64,000 bases of DNA, taken from positions 19,859,124-19,923,123 of the forward strand of contig NC_084898.1 in assembly GCF_958979055.1 (NCBI RefSeq), written 5' to 3'. Positions within the stretch are counted from its first letter, which is position 1, and each line of letters begins with the position of its first letter. The DNA is from Alnus glutinosa. Its lineage: Eukaryota > Streptophyta > Magnoliopsida > Fagales > Betulaceae. The translations under genes and the position numbers were made by a program. Under the pieces are notes generated by a model. It was not told the origin of the DNA. It saw only the letters and a program-made list of their open reading frames with translations, and did no database searches. Below are positions 25,141-37,239 of the stretch, one piece after another.

Positions 25141-25786
25141 GAAAATGATTTATTTTTATTTAAAGATTTGGAGGTTACAAAACAGATTTAAAGATTTAGT
25201 GATTATAAAAAAGATTAACTATATTGTTTAAGGTTTTTTTTGGTTACAAATATGCTATTAAGGTGTACATTAAGTGGGTTTTTTATGGCTACAAATTTGT
25301 GACCATTATTTTAAAGGTCCAAAATCGCTATAAATATGACTCTGATGTCATTTGCAATAGGACACACAAGCATATAGCTTATTTCTTGTCTCCTACAAAT
25401 TTCTTTTGTGCAATTCTCCATAAGGGTCTTTCTTGTACAGTAACATTTTGGGATTCATTGTATCTTGGGGACTATTTTGTCCTATATCCTTAGCACTTGA
25501 AAGTAGACAAAATATGTTTTAAAGATATCATCGTTACGATTGAGCCTTAAAGTCTAAATTTCATATTTATTGCCTTCGTAAGTTTTCCTATATTCTTTAT
25601 TTATTTCCAACATGAGAGGTAAATTTGTCTATAAAAATATAAAAGGATAATTTTACTTCTCAAATAATCTCAAATAAACTAACTTGATCTTCTACAATTC
25701 ATTTGAATCGTAGAGAATCCTTGTCCTTTGATACTAGGAGCTAGCCATAATTTATTTACCTAATAAAATTAAGGGTTAAATACCTT
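25141..25786. repeat. Right-arm segments D' (rest) and C'
   Basis: Inverted copy of about 17060-16591 followed directly by the inverted copy of 11913-11650. On the left arm the two are separated by the 4.7-kb LTR, so this arm shows the pre-insertion state. Confidence 0.75.
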
Positions 25787-26194
25787 ATTGATACTTGAGT
25801 TTTGAGAACTTTATTTTTTGGTACCTGAGTTTCAATTTACATCACAGATAATACCTCAGTTTTAGGAAAATACCGAATTGGTACCTCAGTCAAGTTTTCC
25901 GTCCAAAAACTAACGGCCCGCCACATCACTGTCACTTAATACCACTAGGAAGATAACACTTGTCCCTTGCGACATGTTAGCATCAACATAATTGTCAAAT
26001 CACCAAAACACTTCCACATCACATACCCACGTCATTTACTCATTTACTCTTGGTCTATAAGACTAAAACATGGCATTAACCTTTAGTTTATGACAACAAC
26101 TTTACATAGCTTTAACCTTTTGGTTTATGAAGTTAAAACAAGGAAATAACCAATGTTATGTGAAATTAACCTTTGACACTTGGTGAGAAACATT
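25787..26194. other. Right-arm spacer where the kinase gene is missing, plus segment B (first part)
   Basis: 25787-26069 has no left-arm partner and no coding signal; it sits where the receptor-kinase gene lies on the left arm. 26070-26194 matches the minus strand of about 7075-7180. Confidence 0.55.
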
Positions 26195-26728
26195 TGTTAG
26201 GGAAAATATTAGTTTATCCAAGTCCATCAAAATCATTTGGGCCCAACCGGTTAACCCTACCCGACCACCCGACCAGGGTACCTCGTAACACCCGAGCCCG
26301 CGAACATCTCGGGATTACCCGAAATTTAAGGGACACGACGCACGATACATAACTAGATCGTGCACACGAAGCTTCTCCAACAACATTTCACTTGTAAAGG
26401 ATTGTGCACTCGAGATTGGCGGTCGTGGAACCCGAAATGTCCGTGCGCCCGAGGCCACGCTTCCTCAACTACCGATCCTCGCACAAACTGGGAACTATCC
26501 CAACTGCTCTTCAATCTCTATAAATACCAGTCTCTTCAGTTATTAAGGTAGATTCTATGCTTATAAAATTACTCTGCTCATATTCCAGCAATCCTCTAAT
26601 TTAAGCATCGGAGCGGGAACGTCGGAGCACCCCCCAACGTAGTGTTTGTTATTTTGCAGATTTCAGGAGAAAACGTGATCAGACCAACCCCTGATCGACA
26701 CATCATCATGCGGAAAACTGTATCAACA
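26195..26728 (+). repeat. 5' LTR of element B
   Basis: 534 bp, TG...CA, with TATAAATACC near 26519, directly followed by the primer-binding-like sequence. Confidence 0.85.
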
Positions 26729-26750
26729 GTTTGGCACCGTTTGTGGGAAC
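26729..26750 (+). other. Primer-binding-site-like sequence of element B
   Basis: GTTTGGCACCGTTTGTGGGA directly after the LTR. It corresponds to TTTGGCGCCGTCTGTGGGAA at 41306 in element C, a form common in plant Ty3/gypsy elements. Confidence 0.6.
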
Positions 26751-27269
26751 GACAAATCGTTTCTTGCGAAAACGAAATCCGCAATGGTGACTACGTTCTC
26801 TGGAACGACAGTTTTCATTTCTGAAAATTACGGCCAATATTGCCTGATGGGTCTTCTTCTCCAGTCCTTAGATCGTACATATCCTATTGCCCAGATCTAG
26901 ATCTGAACATATCTATACTCGTATGTAATGGATTTATATAGATCTACGTTGAAACATCTCAAATCTACATTCAACCACACCAAAGTGATGCTGGCCTTCG
27001 CCAAATATGTAGATGTGCAGTTATGGATCTGTGATTTTGTATTCATAAACACCAAATTGGTGATCAACTCTGTGGGCATGCGAGATAAGTTTTCAACTTC
27101 TCATCATGTTTAAATTGGTTGCCAACCTAATTCTCATAATATGAGGTCTCTATTAACCGAGCTCACACTCCAAGCTCATATTCCAAGCTTATACTGCAAA
27201 ACAAAAAAAAAAAAAAAACCCCTAGTGAATAGTCCAAGTTTCAACACACAACACATATGAGCAATTGAA

Positions 27270-27700
27270 GATCCAATCCGAGCTAAAGATACCATCCGAG
27301 TCGAGGATACCATCCGAGCCAAGGATGCATTCTGAAGTCGAGGGTACAATCCGAGCAGAAGATTCCATCCGAGCCAAGGATACCATCTGAGTTGAGGATA
27401 CCATCCGAGCCAAGGAAGCATTCCGAAGTCGAGGGTGCAATCCGAGCCGAGGATTCCATCCAACCCGAGGATACCACTCAAGCCAAGGATACCATCCGAG
27501 CCGAGGATTCATTCCGAGACAAGGATCCTATCCGAGCCAAGGGTGCATTCCGAGCCAAGGATCCTATCTGAGCCGATGATCCATTCCGAGCCGAGGGTAC
27601 ATTCCGAGTCAATGATCCATTCCAGCCGAGGGTGCATTCCGAGTCAAGAATCCAATTCGAGCCAAGGATCCAATCTGAGGACTCATTTCGAGGGTATCTT
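27270..27700. repeat. Minisatellite 1 of element B (ATCCGAGCC-based)
   Basis: More than 20 degenerate units of about 18-24 bp built on ATCCGAGCCGAGGAT. Because unit lengths are often multiples of three, long Ser/Pro/Glu/Arg-rich frames appear on both strands. I regard these as by-products of the repeat. Confidence 0.85.
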
Positions 27701-28619
27701 CCGAGGAGCTCCAGTGCACAACTTCATCAAAATATCGAGATAAGTTCACTCTTTGCATTTTCGTTTACGCTAGCCTACTCACAACACTTGGTAATTCAAG
27801 AAACGCAGTTCTTAGCAAATCTTTGTCATAAAGAATCATCAAATCTTGAGATAGTCGAATGTATCTAATGCATTGATCAGTGACATTAAAAATGAGCTCT
27901 TCACTGCAAAACATAAAAATGATGACACATCATTACTTATTTTAGCATAAACGGGAACGAAGCAAGATGAAATAGAAGACTACATCAAGTCGCATGATTG
28001 AATCTTAGTGCAATTTTGCATACTTCGCATTAATAAATTGTTAGTAGCTAGACTCTGCTACATATATGCATACATATGTTCCGCTTAGACACAGGTGAAG
28101 ATAATATTCAAGCCAGAGGTCTCTATTAAGCAAGATCAGAAAATTTTGATAAAAACAAAATGCCCCGTTCGTGAGCAAAACATGGCCAGGCCAAAAAAAA
28201 TAAATAAATAAAAAACCCTTTTGAATTCTATGTCGCAACGATGGGGGGTACACTACAGCAGCAAAAAGCCACATTACCTTGAGCTTGCGCAACATGCAAA
28301 GGAGCTTTAATGCCGCCTCTCTCGGTGACAGATAGAAGCCTCACAAGAATCGATGGTCACTCAAAGCATCACTTTCAAACTCATGTTTTTGATCTATTCG
28401 TCTCCTTGTGCTGTGGTAATACAGGGACTCCACTGAAAAGCTCAAGAGGAGAAAAAGACAAAAGTCTCATCATGCCTCAGGTTGACTCGGCATGACTCGA
28501 GCACCAAAGACTCAGCAAGCATCGAGCACAAAAGCCTTGGCAATCCCGAGCAAAGCCTCATCATGGCCTCAAGTAGACTCGGCATGATTCGAGCACCAAA
28601 GCTTTGGGCCACCATATGC

Positions 28620-29520
28620 CTTGAACCAGATCAAATCAACTCAAACCAGATCAACTCAAAGTGTTGTCTCCCTCGGTTTGAAACATAACCAGCTCGGAAC
28701 ACATACCCCGATCATGTCCCACGGTAACACAGGGGGTGACTTGGTTCAACTCAAACCAAATCAACTCAAAGTGTTGTCTCCCTTGGTTTGAAACGTAACC
28801 GGCTCGGGAAGACACACCCCGATCATGTCCCTCGGTAACAGTGGGGGGTGACTCGGTACAACTCAAACCAGATCAAATCAACAATAATTGTGCTTTCAAA
28901 GTGCTATTTCTGTGTTGCAACGGAAACAACCACAGTTGTTTGAAAATCAGTCTATCAACTCAAGTATGCAAACTAATCATTATTCAATATATGTACATTT
29001 GTTCTAACAAATTTCAGAGGTCTTGCTCCGACACATACCATACAGGGAGAAAATGCTTACAACAAACCATACGGGGAGGCAACCCCTGTAACAAACCCGA
29101 TCATGTCCCTTGGTAACATTAGGGGTGACTCGGTTCAACTTAAACCAGATCAACTCAAAGTGTTGTCTCCCTCGATTTGAAACACAACCGGCTCAGAACA
29201 CACACCTCGATCATGTCCCTCAGTAACAATGGGGGGTGACTCGGTTCAACTCAAACCAGATCAACTCAAAGTGTTGTCTCTCTTGGTTTGAAACATAACC
29301 GGCTCATAACACACATCCCGATAATGTCCGTCGAAAACACAGGGGGGTGACTCGATTCAACTCAAAGTGTTGTATCCCTCAATTTGAAACACAACCGGCT
29401 CGGAACACACACTTCAATCATGTCCCTCGGTAACACTGGGGGTGACTCGGTTCAACTTAAAGTGTTGTCTCCCTCGGTTTGAAATACAACCGGTTCGGGA
29501 AGACAATTAAGTTACTTCGA
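28620..29520. repeat. Minisatellite 2 of element B (CAACTCAAAGTGTTGTCTCC-based)
   Basis: Units carry CAACTCAAAGTGTTGTCTCC, GGTTTGAAACACAACCGGCTC and CATGTCCCTCGGTAAC. Copies of AAAGTGTTGT lie near 28658, 28768, 29157, 29268, 29365 and 29459, about 95-111 bp apart except for one gap. Confidence 0.85.
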
Positions 29521-31812
29521 TTATCTCCCTTGGTAATGATTCAAATACAACCGGTTTGAAAGACAACTCAGTCACATATACGAGCTACCTTCCTCGGATT
29601 GTAAGATACCTCGGTCAAATAATTAACACCCTCGGGAATAACTCAGACAACTCAGTCAAATGTCGGCCTTGCAATTTTACTCGCTGTTTTCAACTAACCT
29701 TGAGCTCCCGATCCCAAGTCTCTCAGTCAATCCGGAACACTCAGTTCTTGGTCCCTAGCCAAAGACATCCTTCTTCAGTTGCTCTACCTTGGGTGCCAAC
29801 TTGCATCTCGGCCACTCGAGCCTCCGACAAGGGATTAACATTTATGAACTTTCAAGTTCCCCCACAACACAACCAACTTGACAACAAACGAAAAGACTGA
29901 GAAAACAAAGATTTCATCTCGGCATAAAACAGAGATTCTTTTGGGACATGCTCTACACTAGGAGCATCCCTTGTGGATATATGCTCCTCCATAAATTCAT
30001 ACTCCTGATGGTTGAACACACTTTTCACTTGGCCCATGAAACCAAGCACAAGTTCGACCCTGGCGGGCCGAGGCCTTTTTGTAGCCTCACCGGCTATGAC
30101 ACTCTCCTTGTTAGCATTCTCCCGCTTTTGTGTGGAAATCTTCACTCAACGAGAAGCAATTGATTGATGAATGGCCCATCAACCTCTCGAGGAGAGTCAG
30201 AGTTCTCTCCCCCCTAGACACATGTTCCTCTGTAGTTTCTTCTGCTATGTGAAAATTGGGCAAAATTCATAAGGTTTGAATCTCGCATAGCCCCGGGAGA
30301 GTCCTCGATATGAACTTCAAGAACGGTTTTCCGAGCTATGGCCTCGGTCGGTTGCTTGGCAATCCTCATTTGAAGCACACGCCTCAGAAGAGACGCAGCC
30401 AAAGGAAGTGGGCTAGGAAAAGTTATTCAAAGTTTACCAAAATTTGAAAACAAAAATTGCAAAAGGGAACTCCCAGGTGAATTTCCATCTGCGGATGAAC
30501 GCTTGGACTCTACTGTACCAGATGCACGCTCCGATTCCGTGACCGGAAGAACTGCTTTCTTCCCAGTTATGCCCTATTCCTTCTCCAGATCAGCTTTCTC
30601 TCAATCAGTCTTAACAGTAGCTAGATTTCATCAAAGAGAAATATTCATTTTACAAGTTGTCCAATTCTTCTTCACAATTGCTCTTAATACTATCAGTTGA
30701 GGGCCCAGAAGTCGGGAACGAATTTACCACGCTAGGAGTTAGGGGCCCGCTCGCCCCATGCCGGAATATCCGAAAAGAACTCTTGACCCAATTGGTGAGT
30801 TCAGATGCCACCTCACCAGCTATACTAACCAGGAAGAACTCCTTTGAAATATTTTATGTTGGCCTTCAGCACTCTAGTGCAGCTTAATTACAGCTTGCTT
30901 CCTGGCCACATTTTGTTCCTTCTCAACCTTAGCGGCATACAATTATGCAGCCAACACTATCTTTCGAGCCTGAAATGCATTAAGCTCCGTAAAAGATGCT
31001 CTTTGTCTTTCTGGGAATCACTCAGTTCAGTCAACACCCATCAAGTCACTTGTTGTCGGCATGCACTAGAGACTACGCAGGCCCGTGGCCAAACCGGAAG
31101 TTCAATCAGGTCGACCGAAAACAGAGAACCCGATTGGTCGTTAGAATCTTATGAGTATCCCGACCCCTAGGTCAGGAACATACTTCATCTCAGAAAGCTC
31201 CGCTCCAGGAAATACAAGAAGAGCACATGCAGATCCGACATCTAGTTGGTCCTGAAAGCAGATATGAGCAAGATATACATGGATCTCTATCCCAACGTTG
31301 TCATTGGTATTCACGGGATCGAGATTCTTCCTACTTGGCAGTTATCCTCCCTGTTGGGGTAGCTCAGAAAACTGAACACCTTCCTTCCTTGGTCTGAGAG
31401 GCATCGAGCTCGGTGGCCAGCTGGGCTTTATCTCCATTAGGCACAGTTAAGTCAATCAAAACTTGATCTAATGTTACCTCAGATTTGCACACCCGAGCCT
31501 CAAAAGCTGAATCGACGTCGAATTGCATTAAATGCACCTTATTGCATACGTCAGCAGATCCTGAAACCCGAGATTTTGAATGTGAGAGTAAATTTGAAAC
31601 TTAGAATTTGAAAAAGTGCCGGATTTTTCCAAAGATGACTTCCAAAGGCCTCCAAACTGACACTCTTCGGGTGAAGTAACGACTGAAAAATCGAAACCTT
31701 CCCGGTAACATGCACCCGACGCAGTTTTGGAATCCGCGGTAAGTTAAGGCCGGTTGATCATTCCTAAATTCCCTTACACACAAAATTTGCATAAGAGAAT
31801 TGGAGGGGTAAC

Positions 31813-32325
31813 TGTTAGGGAAAATATTAGTTTATCCAAGCCCATCAAAATCATTTGGGCCCAACCGGTTCACCCGACCTGACTACCCGAGCCCGCGAAC
31901 ATCTCGGGATTACTCAAGATTTAAGGGACACGACGCACGATACATAACTAGATCGTGCACTCGAAGCTTCTCCAACAACATGTCACCTGTAAAGGATCGT
32001 GCGCTCGAGATTGGAGGTCGTGGAACCCGAAATGTCCATGCGCCCGAGGCCACATCTTCCTCAACTACCGATCCCTGCACAAACCAGGAACTGTTCCAAT
32101 TGCTTTTCAATCTCTATAAATACCAGCCTCTTCAGTTATTAAGGTAGATTCTATGCTTCTAAAAATTACTTTGCTCATATTCAAACTATCCTCTGACTTA
32201 AGCATCGGAGCGAGAACGTCAAAGCACCCCCCAACGTAATGTTTGTTATTTTGCAGATCTCAGGAGAAGACGTGAACAGACCAACCCCGAATCGACACAT
32301 CATCATGCGAAAAACTGTATCAACA
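31813..32325 (+). repeat. 3' LTR of element B
   Basis: 513 bp, slightly shorter than its 5' partner because of small deletions. Preceded by the polypurine tract near 31798-31812. Confidence 0.85.
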
Positions 32326-33080
32326 GTGGTTCTTGGAGTAAGTCGCTTTATTGAATCGATAGCTCTTTTTTTTCAAGCTTGGCTGCCCCTTCATTTGGCC
32401 ATTGCAATTTTTCCCCCATTCCCCCCTTTTCTCACTTCCTATCAACCCTTCTGAAGCCTTCTCTCAACCCTCTCCAAACACCCAAGCTTCCAGGAACCCA
32501 TGAACACCTACTACACTTCACTATCTCATAAAATACAACACTATTTGGCAAGGGAGAAGCTCATCATTTCCTCTTCTTGATCGAAAATCACACTATTGTA
32601 AGTAACCCATTTTTCTTTCTTTCATAGTTATCATTTTATGTTTATGCTTCAACCTAATTGTGATAGTTTCTGCTTAAATATTGAAAAACAGATTTTGTAA
32701 CACCCCAAATATTAATTAGGGTTAATTGTGCCTTAATAAAACTCAAGAATGTTAGGGTTGATTCCAAATGGAAGAAGTAAAATTTTGGACTTTTTATAAT
32801 TTTCTGTGTGGGTCGAACGTTCGAAGTAAGAGAGAGAATGTTTGAGATTGGATCCTAAACGATCATTGGTGAACGTTTGAAGACAGCTTGGGAGCAATTA
32901 ATTTCGCCACCTTAGCTTATCTTTTTTGTGTCTGTTCTATTTTAAATACACCTTGTCTGCCCTTAGCATCCATTTTCATCATCTTTTAGTTGAAAGAACC
33001 ATAGAGAGAGTGAAAGAGTGGGTTTTGAAGGGAGAATGCGTTCTCTTGTGGTTTTGTCTTCAAAGAGAGGTACTCCTATT
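32326..33080 (+). repeat. Right-arm segments B (rest) and A
   Basis: Matches the minus strand of about 7060-6892 and then 2814-2237. Here A and B are continuous, whereas on the left arm they are split by the 4.1-kb LTR. The sequence looks like an untranslated leader with a GTAAGTAACCC donor-like motif, possibly an old LTR fragment. No protein is supported. Confidence 0.65.
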
Positions 33081-33545
33081 GGCCTAACCTCTTTACTGTT
33101 ATTTTACAAAACAAGCTTTACAGTGTTGGTAAAACATGTTTTACAGTGTGCAATTATCCAAAGAATTTCACGACAAAACAGTACGTGAAATGAACAAATA
33201 AACAGAGGCAAATTTTATGCACAAAAAATTTACATAATTCAACCAATGGAGAATTGCCCAAAACTAAAAGCTGAGCAAATTGGCATAAAGGCAGGCTTTG
33301 ATACCACATGTAAGCATAATATAAATAAAATGCTATTAAATTAAATAAGCAGCGGAATTATAAATACCTCCAGCCATATCTTTGTTCAAGCGAAACGAAG
33401 AAAATTTTCTACAACACCAAAAATTCTGGAAAAAATAAATTCAAAGAGTTCCTATGTCTATGAGTGTGCCAAAAGATAGATGCATAGAGCTTCTTATATA
33501 GATGCATAGAGCTTCTTATATAGATGCATAGAGCTTCTTATATAG
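33081..33545 (-). mobile_element. Remnant of an LTR-element end (primer-site-like) plus a 25-bp tandem repeat
   Basis: On the minus strand a TGTGGTATCAAAGCC motif near 33298-33312 resembles a copia primer-binding site (initiator tRNA-Met type) directly after an LTR end. Downstream in that direction no element body is found. At about 33478-33545 a 25-bp unit, GATGCATAGAGCTTCTTATATA plus junction bases, is repeated three times. Confidence 0.35.
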
Positions 33546-33639
33546 AGCTTCCTATCAAGAAGAATCCATGAGTCGTGAATTTTGATCATCTTAGAAACAA
33601 TTTGCCCCTTGATAAGTGGCTGAGGGTCAGCAACCAAGG

Positions 33640-33732
33640 CATCAAGAGAAATTTTTTCAAAGGTAAAAAATTTTGTTGAGAGGTGAGGGGGGGCATTTGA
33701 CCCCTCTCGACCCCCCCACCCTCCGCCCCTAG
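33640..33732. mobile_element. Terminal fragment of a GGGGCGGA-type DNA element
   Basis: The end TCCGCCCCTAG at the junction, with a C/G-rich block just inside it, resembles the ends of a common plant transposon family whose members begin GGGGTGGAGCCA (compare 37240). It abuts the breakpoint of F-box copy 2 exactly, so this element probably mediated or marks the truncation. Confidence 0.3.
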
Positions 33733-33985
33733 TACGAATCATGAGACAAGCACGTGCTTGTCTAGAGTACAACTTAACAAATTCGGAATTGGATATACGA
33801 TTCAGCCAAGGTTTGCATACGCACCTGCAAATGAGAATTGTCTTCATAGGAAGTTGAAGCAGAATTGTGAGAAAGATGGGTTCTGGGAGATCTGTTATGC
33901 TTCGAATTCCTTCATTGGCAACTTCCTCTGCTTCCTTGTTGCCATTTTGGGCATCAGAGGCTGTTGAACTTCTTTTTCTTTTCAT
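33733..33985 (-). pseudogene. F-box gene, copy 2, 5' fragment only
   Basis: ATG at 33985, then about 84 codons aligning to copy 1: the lysine/serine-rich N-terminus and the whole F-box (LPEPIFLTILLQLP, CRCVCKPW, FVKLY). Homology stops at ...RACLMIRT, where foreign GC-rich sequence begins; the frame continues into it until 33494. No FBA region exists, so any product would be an F-box without a substrate-binding part. It could in principle act as a dominant competitor for SKP1, which is speculation. Upstream homology with copies 1 and 3 continues to about 34790. Confidence 0.8.
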
Positions 33986-34790
33986 GGCTATTACATACGA
34001 ACATAGGTTGGAGGGTAAGTAGATAACCAATTACAATAAAAGAGTTTTTTATATTGACAACTTTAGTCGATTATCAACTCAAATATAGACTTATGCATTA
34101 ATCAATGACCTTAACTGAGAAACTAAATTTCCTTGACCCTGTTTGTTTTAGGTTGAAATGTTTTTTGTCCGCGAGATAGAGAGACGACGAACATGAGCTG
34201 CATAGAAAGAGAGGGGGTGAGATTAAAATTCAATGCAATTGTCTATCCATATTGCTTACAATTTGGACAAGCAATGGAGAAGGGGTCCTTATGGGATCGA
34301 CCCGTTCAGAGAGTTATGCCCCATAAGAGGCATTTTTACACTAGCCCGCTTGAAGGTGTGTGAAAGTGATGGAAAATGATTTACGTAGAAGCGTAAAACA
34401 ATATTTGACACATAATGAAGGTTATTTTTCTTAATCAACTAAAAACATATTTAGGTTGACCAATATTTTTTGCTAAGCAGACACAAAATTAGAGAAAACA
34501 CCAAAAAAATAAAATAAATAAATAACCCTGAGATCAACTCGACAAAAATTCAGCCCAAACTCATTGACACTGAAATAACTTCACTAGGTCCACTAGTAAA
34601 TCAGTCCCATGAATCAAAAAAACTGGATTTGTACTGTACATGGATTTCCCATTTCTTGAATCTTGAAGTAACAGCAAGAAACTCGAACAAAGAGCAGCAG
34701 AAACCAAAATCGACTTTAAACAATTCAATATATCTTAAAGTTCACCTAATAATCAGTTTGGTTGTCAAAAAACAAATTAAAAATACATTG
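33986..34790 (-). repeat. F-box copy 2 upstream region
   Basis: Homologous to 19872-20690 and 50485-51260 and therefore part of the same duplicated unit. The homology ends abruptly near 34790. Confidence 0.7.
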
Positions 34791-34799
34791 GGATTTCTC

Positions 34800-34986
34800 T
34801 ACTTTTGCTCTCACCTACTCGCCTGACTTAAGCATTGGAGGGAGGAACTTAACGCCGGCCAACACCCAGCGTGTTCTCACTATTTTGTATAGTACCCAAA
34901 GGCCCGATCCACCAAAGGAGGAAACCGAGCCGTTAAAAGAATGAATCAGGAACGGACACGTCATTAGACCGAAAGCTGCACCAACA
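34800..34986 (+). mobile_element. Diverged LTR 3'-end fragment
   Basis: Collinear with the last 170 bp of the LTRs of elements B and C (GACTTAAGCAT.GGAGG, then CTCACTATTTTGTA, then CTGCACCAACA), and followed by TGGTGG. The rest of the LTR is missing. Confidence 0.5.
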
Positions 34987-37235
34987 TGGTGGTTACCAAG
35001 TCCCAAAAGACACCCGGCTAATCACAAACCTTTGGAAAATCGATATAGATCCACGCATATGGTCAAATACGTTGACATTCTAGCCAGAAATATTTCTCAC
35101 CACCCAAAAAGATATTGATATTAGGGGTAAAATTTTTGAGTTAATCCCGTTTGGAAGTGGTAGAAGAGTTCGTTTGCTCTGGAATATATTTTGGCCTTCA
35201 AATGATACACTTAGCACTTGCTAGTTTCTTACAAATATTGTATGAGATCTCAACTCCTTCGAATGCGTTGGTTCGTTGATATGACTGAGAGCCTTGGACT
35301 AACGAACCTGAAAGCCACTCCAACTACTTGAAGTTCTCATCACACCGTGCCTACCTTCCAAGCTTTATGGATTAACCACCGTCTAATTATAATTAATACA
35401 ATTCATGGCCATGGATAGGCCTAAGTACTGTGATGATACGATTCTCATATTATGAATATGCATATTATTGCAATCCCTTTATTATTAAGAAATATTTTAT
35501 GATAATTATATGATTACAATCTTTTTATTACTCAATGTCTTTCTTATAATTATTAATAACATTAAGATAAAGAGCTCCTATAATTTTATTTTTTTTAAAA
35601 AAAAAATTAATCATTATATCTGTAGGACCTATATGTGATTGAGTTTTAAATTCAGAAGCCTCCAAACTCCTGTCAATATCGGATGTTGGTTCGGTATGCC
35701 GACCATGCACAAACCAGTCAAGTGAATTGAATTGTTTCCATTTCTATTCTCGATAAGATCAACCGTTACATCAAAATGATGGAAAAAAATGGCAGATAGG
35801 AAGAAAAATCTCAGTCATTGCCCCTTTTCCATTTATAGGATCTAAGAAAATTTATCTGAAGACAAAACAGGAAATTAAAAGATAACGCGTTCACGGTTGA
35901 AGCTGATTGAGTGTCCTTGACCTTTTATAGTGGCGCACAATTTTCTTGAAAAAATCTCGCTAATTATTATTAATTAACCAACTAATCAAGGGCCTACAAA
36001 CTGATTGAGAGAAGTAATTGACGTTGATCTACAGTTTGGGAGTGCTCTAATTAAGGTCTAAGGCCCCAGAAATATGACTTTATGGCCCCGGAAATATCGC
36101 TTTTTTATATACAAGATGATTTAATTAGCTTTCCTTAATTTCTATTCTATTACCATGTCAATTTCTTTAACAAAAATAAATTTAAACCTATAGAAGCATA
36201 GCAAACAAATTTTGGGTTAAAGATGTGGTTCATTGACTTTAGTTTTTATTTCTTATGTTTTATTTTGTATCATAAATAATACCTCGTTTATGGCTAAAAA
36301 CTTGATGGAAGTTCTTATGATTAGTTAGAAATTTTTTTTTACAAAAACCTTTTAATAAAAGGTCATTAGGAGTGGTTCGGTCCTGCCCAAAGAGCAAAAT
36401 GGGGTTGCCGAAACCACCCCCACAAGGCAAAAATAAAAAATAAAAATTCGTCTTTGGGTTTGGCCCTGCGTAACCACCCCTATTTTGCTTAAAAGACTGA
36501 TTTGGCCACTCCCAGACGGGCCATGGCCCATGGGGCACGTTTCAGTTTCTTCAGGATGTTGATGTAGACTTCCATCAATTTTTGAACGGAAGTTTGACAG
36601 AAGTGTCATCTTTATTTTATGCATAAATGATATACCATATCGAAAAAAAATAATTAAAAAAATAATAAGAATAAAAAAAAAAGAAAAAAAAAAGGAAAAA
36701 AAGAAGAAGAAGAAGAAGAAAAAATGTCAAAGAACCCAACAATTTTTTTTAGGGAAAAATACATATAATCCCCTCAAACTACCATCACATTGTTAATGTC
36801 ATTCCAAACTACCAATTGTGTCAATCTTTCATCCCTAAACTATCAAAAAATATCAATGTCCTCCTAATGACAAAAGTATCATTCATAAAATTATTAATTT
36901 TTTTAAAAAATAAACTAAAAAAATTATTTAAAAAAATAAAAAATAAAAAAAAGGTTATACAAAAAAAAAAACTGTTTTTTCTTTTTAATTATTTTTTCTT
37001 TATTTTCAATTTTTTTTTTCGTTTGTTTTTATTTTCTAAAAAAAAATTTCATCGTTTTTCTTTATTTTTAATTTTTTTTTTAAAAAATTTAATTTTTAAT
37101 TTTTAGCTTTTTTTTTTTTTTCGAATTTATAAAGACATTTTTGTCTTGTTGAGAAAAGTTTAGGGTTATTTTTGTCTATTTGTTGGTCTTATGGAAATAT
37201 TGGCATTTTTTTGTAGTTTAAATGGGAATATTGAC
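34987..37235. other. Intergenic DNA
   Basis: No gene recognised. AT-rich, with long A/T homopolymers around 36640-36720 and 36900-37120. 36775-37235 has loosely inverted ends (AAACTACCATCACATTG near the left, TAGTTTAAATGGGAATATTG near the right) and may be an old foldback element. Confidence 0.4.
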
Positions 37236-37239
37236 ATAA

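Larger units (their letters stand above)
26195..32325 (+). mobile_element. Non-autonomous LTR retrotransposon B (6,131 bp, no pol)
   Basis: The LTRs are 26195-26728 and 31813-32325, both TGTTAGGGAAAATATTAG...CTGTATCAACA. The 5' LTR is followed by a primer-site-like TTTGGCACCGTTTGTGGGAA, and the 3' LTR is preceded by the polypurine tract ATTGGAGGGGTAAC, so the element is in plus orientation and Ty3/gypsy-like. The roughly 5.1-kb interior has no gag, protease, RT or integrase and is largely tandem repeats. It interrupts a site that is intact on the left arm (7050-7080). The flanks are CATT on the left and GT followed by GGTTCTTGG on the right, so the target duplication is not preserved cleanly. 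It must have been mobilised by a partner's enzymes. It is paralogous to 40746-48442. Confidence 0.85.

Noticed and set aside
27270-27700. Short regularly spaced repeats that could suggest a CRISPR array
   Set aside because: The units are contiguous and degenerate, with no unique spacers, and lie inside an LTR retroelement of a plant genome.
36816-37106. 96-codon Lys/Phe-rich frame
   Set aside because: It is generated by A/T homopolymers.
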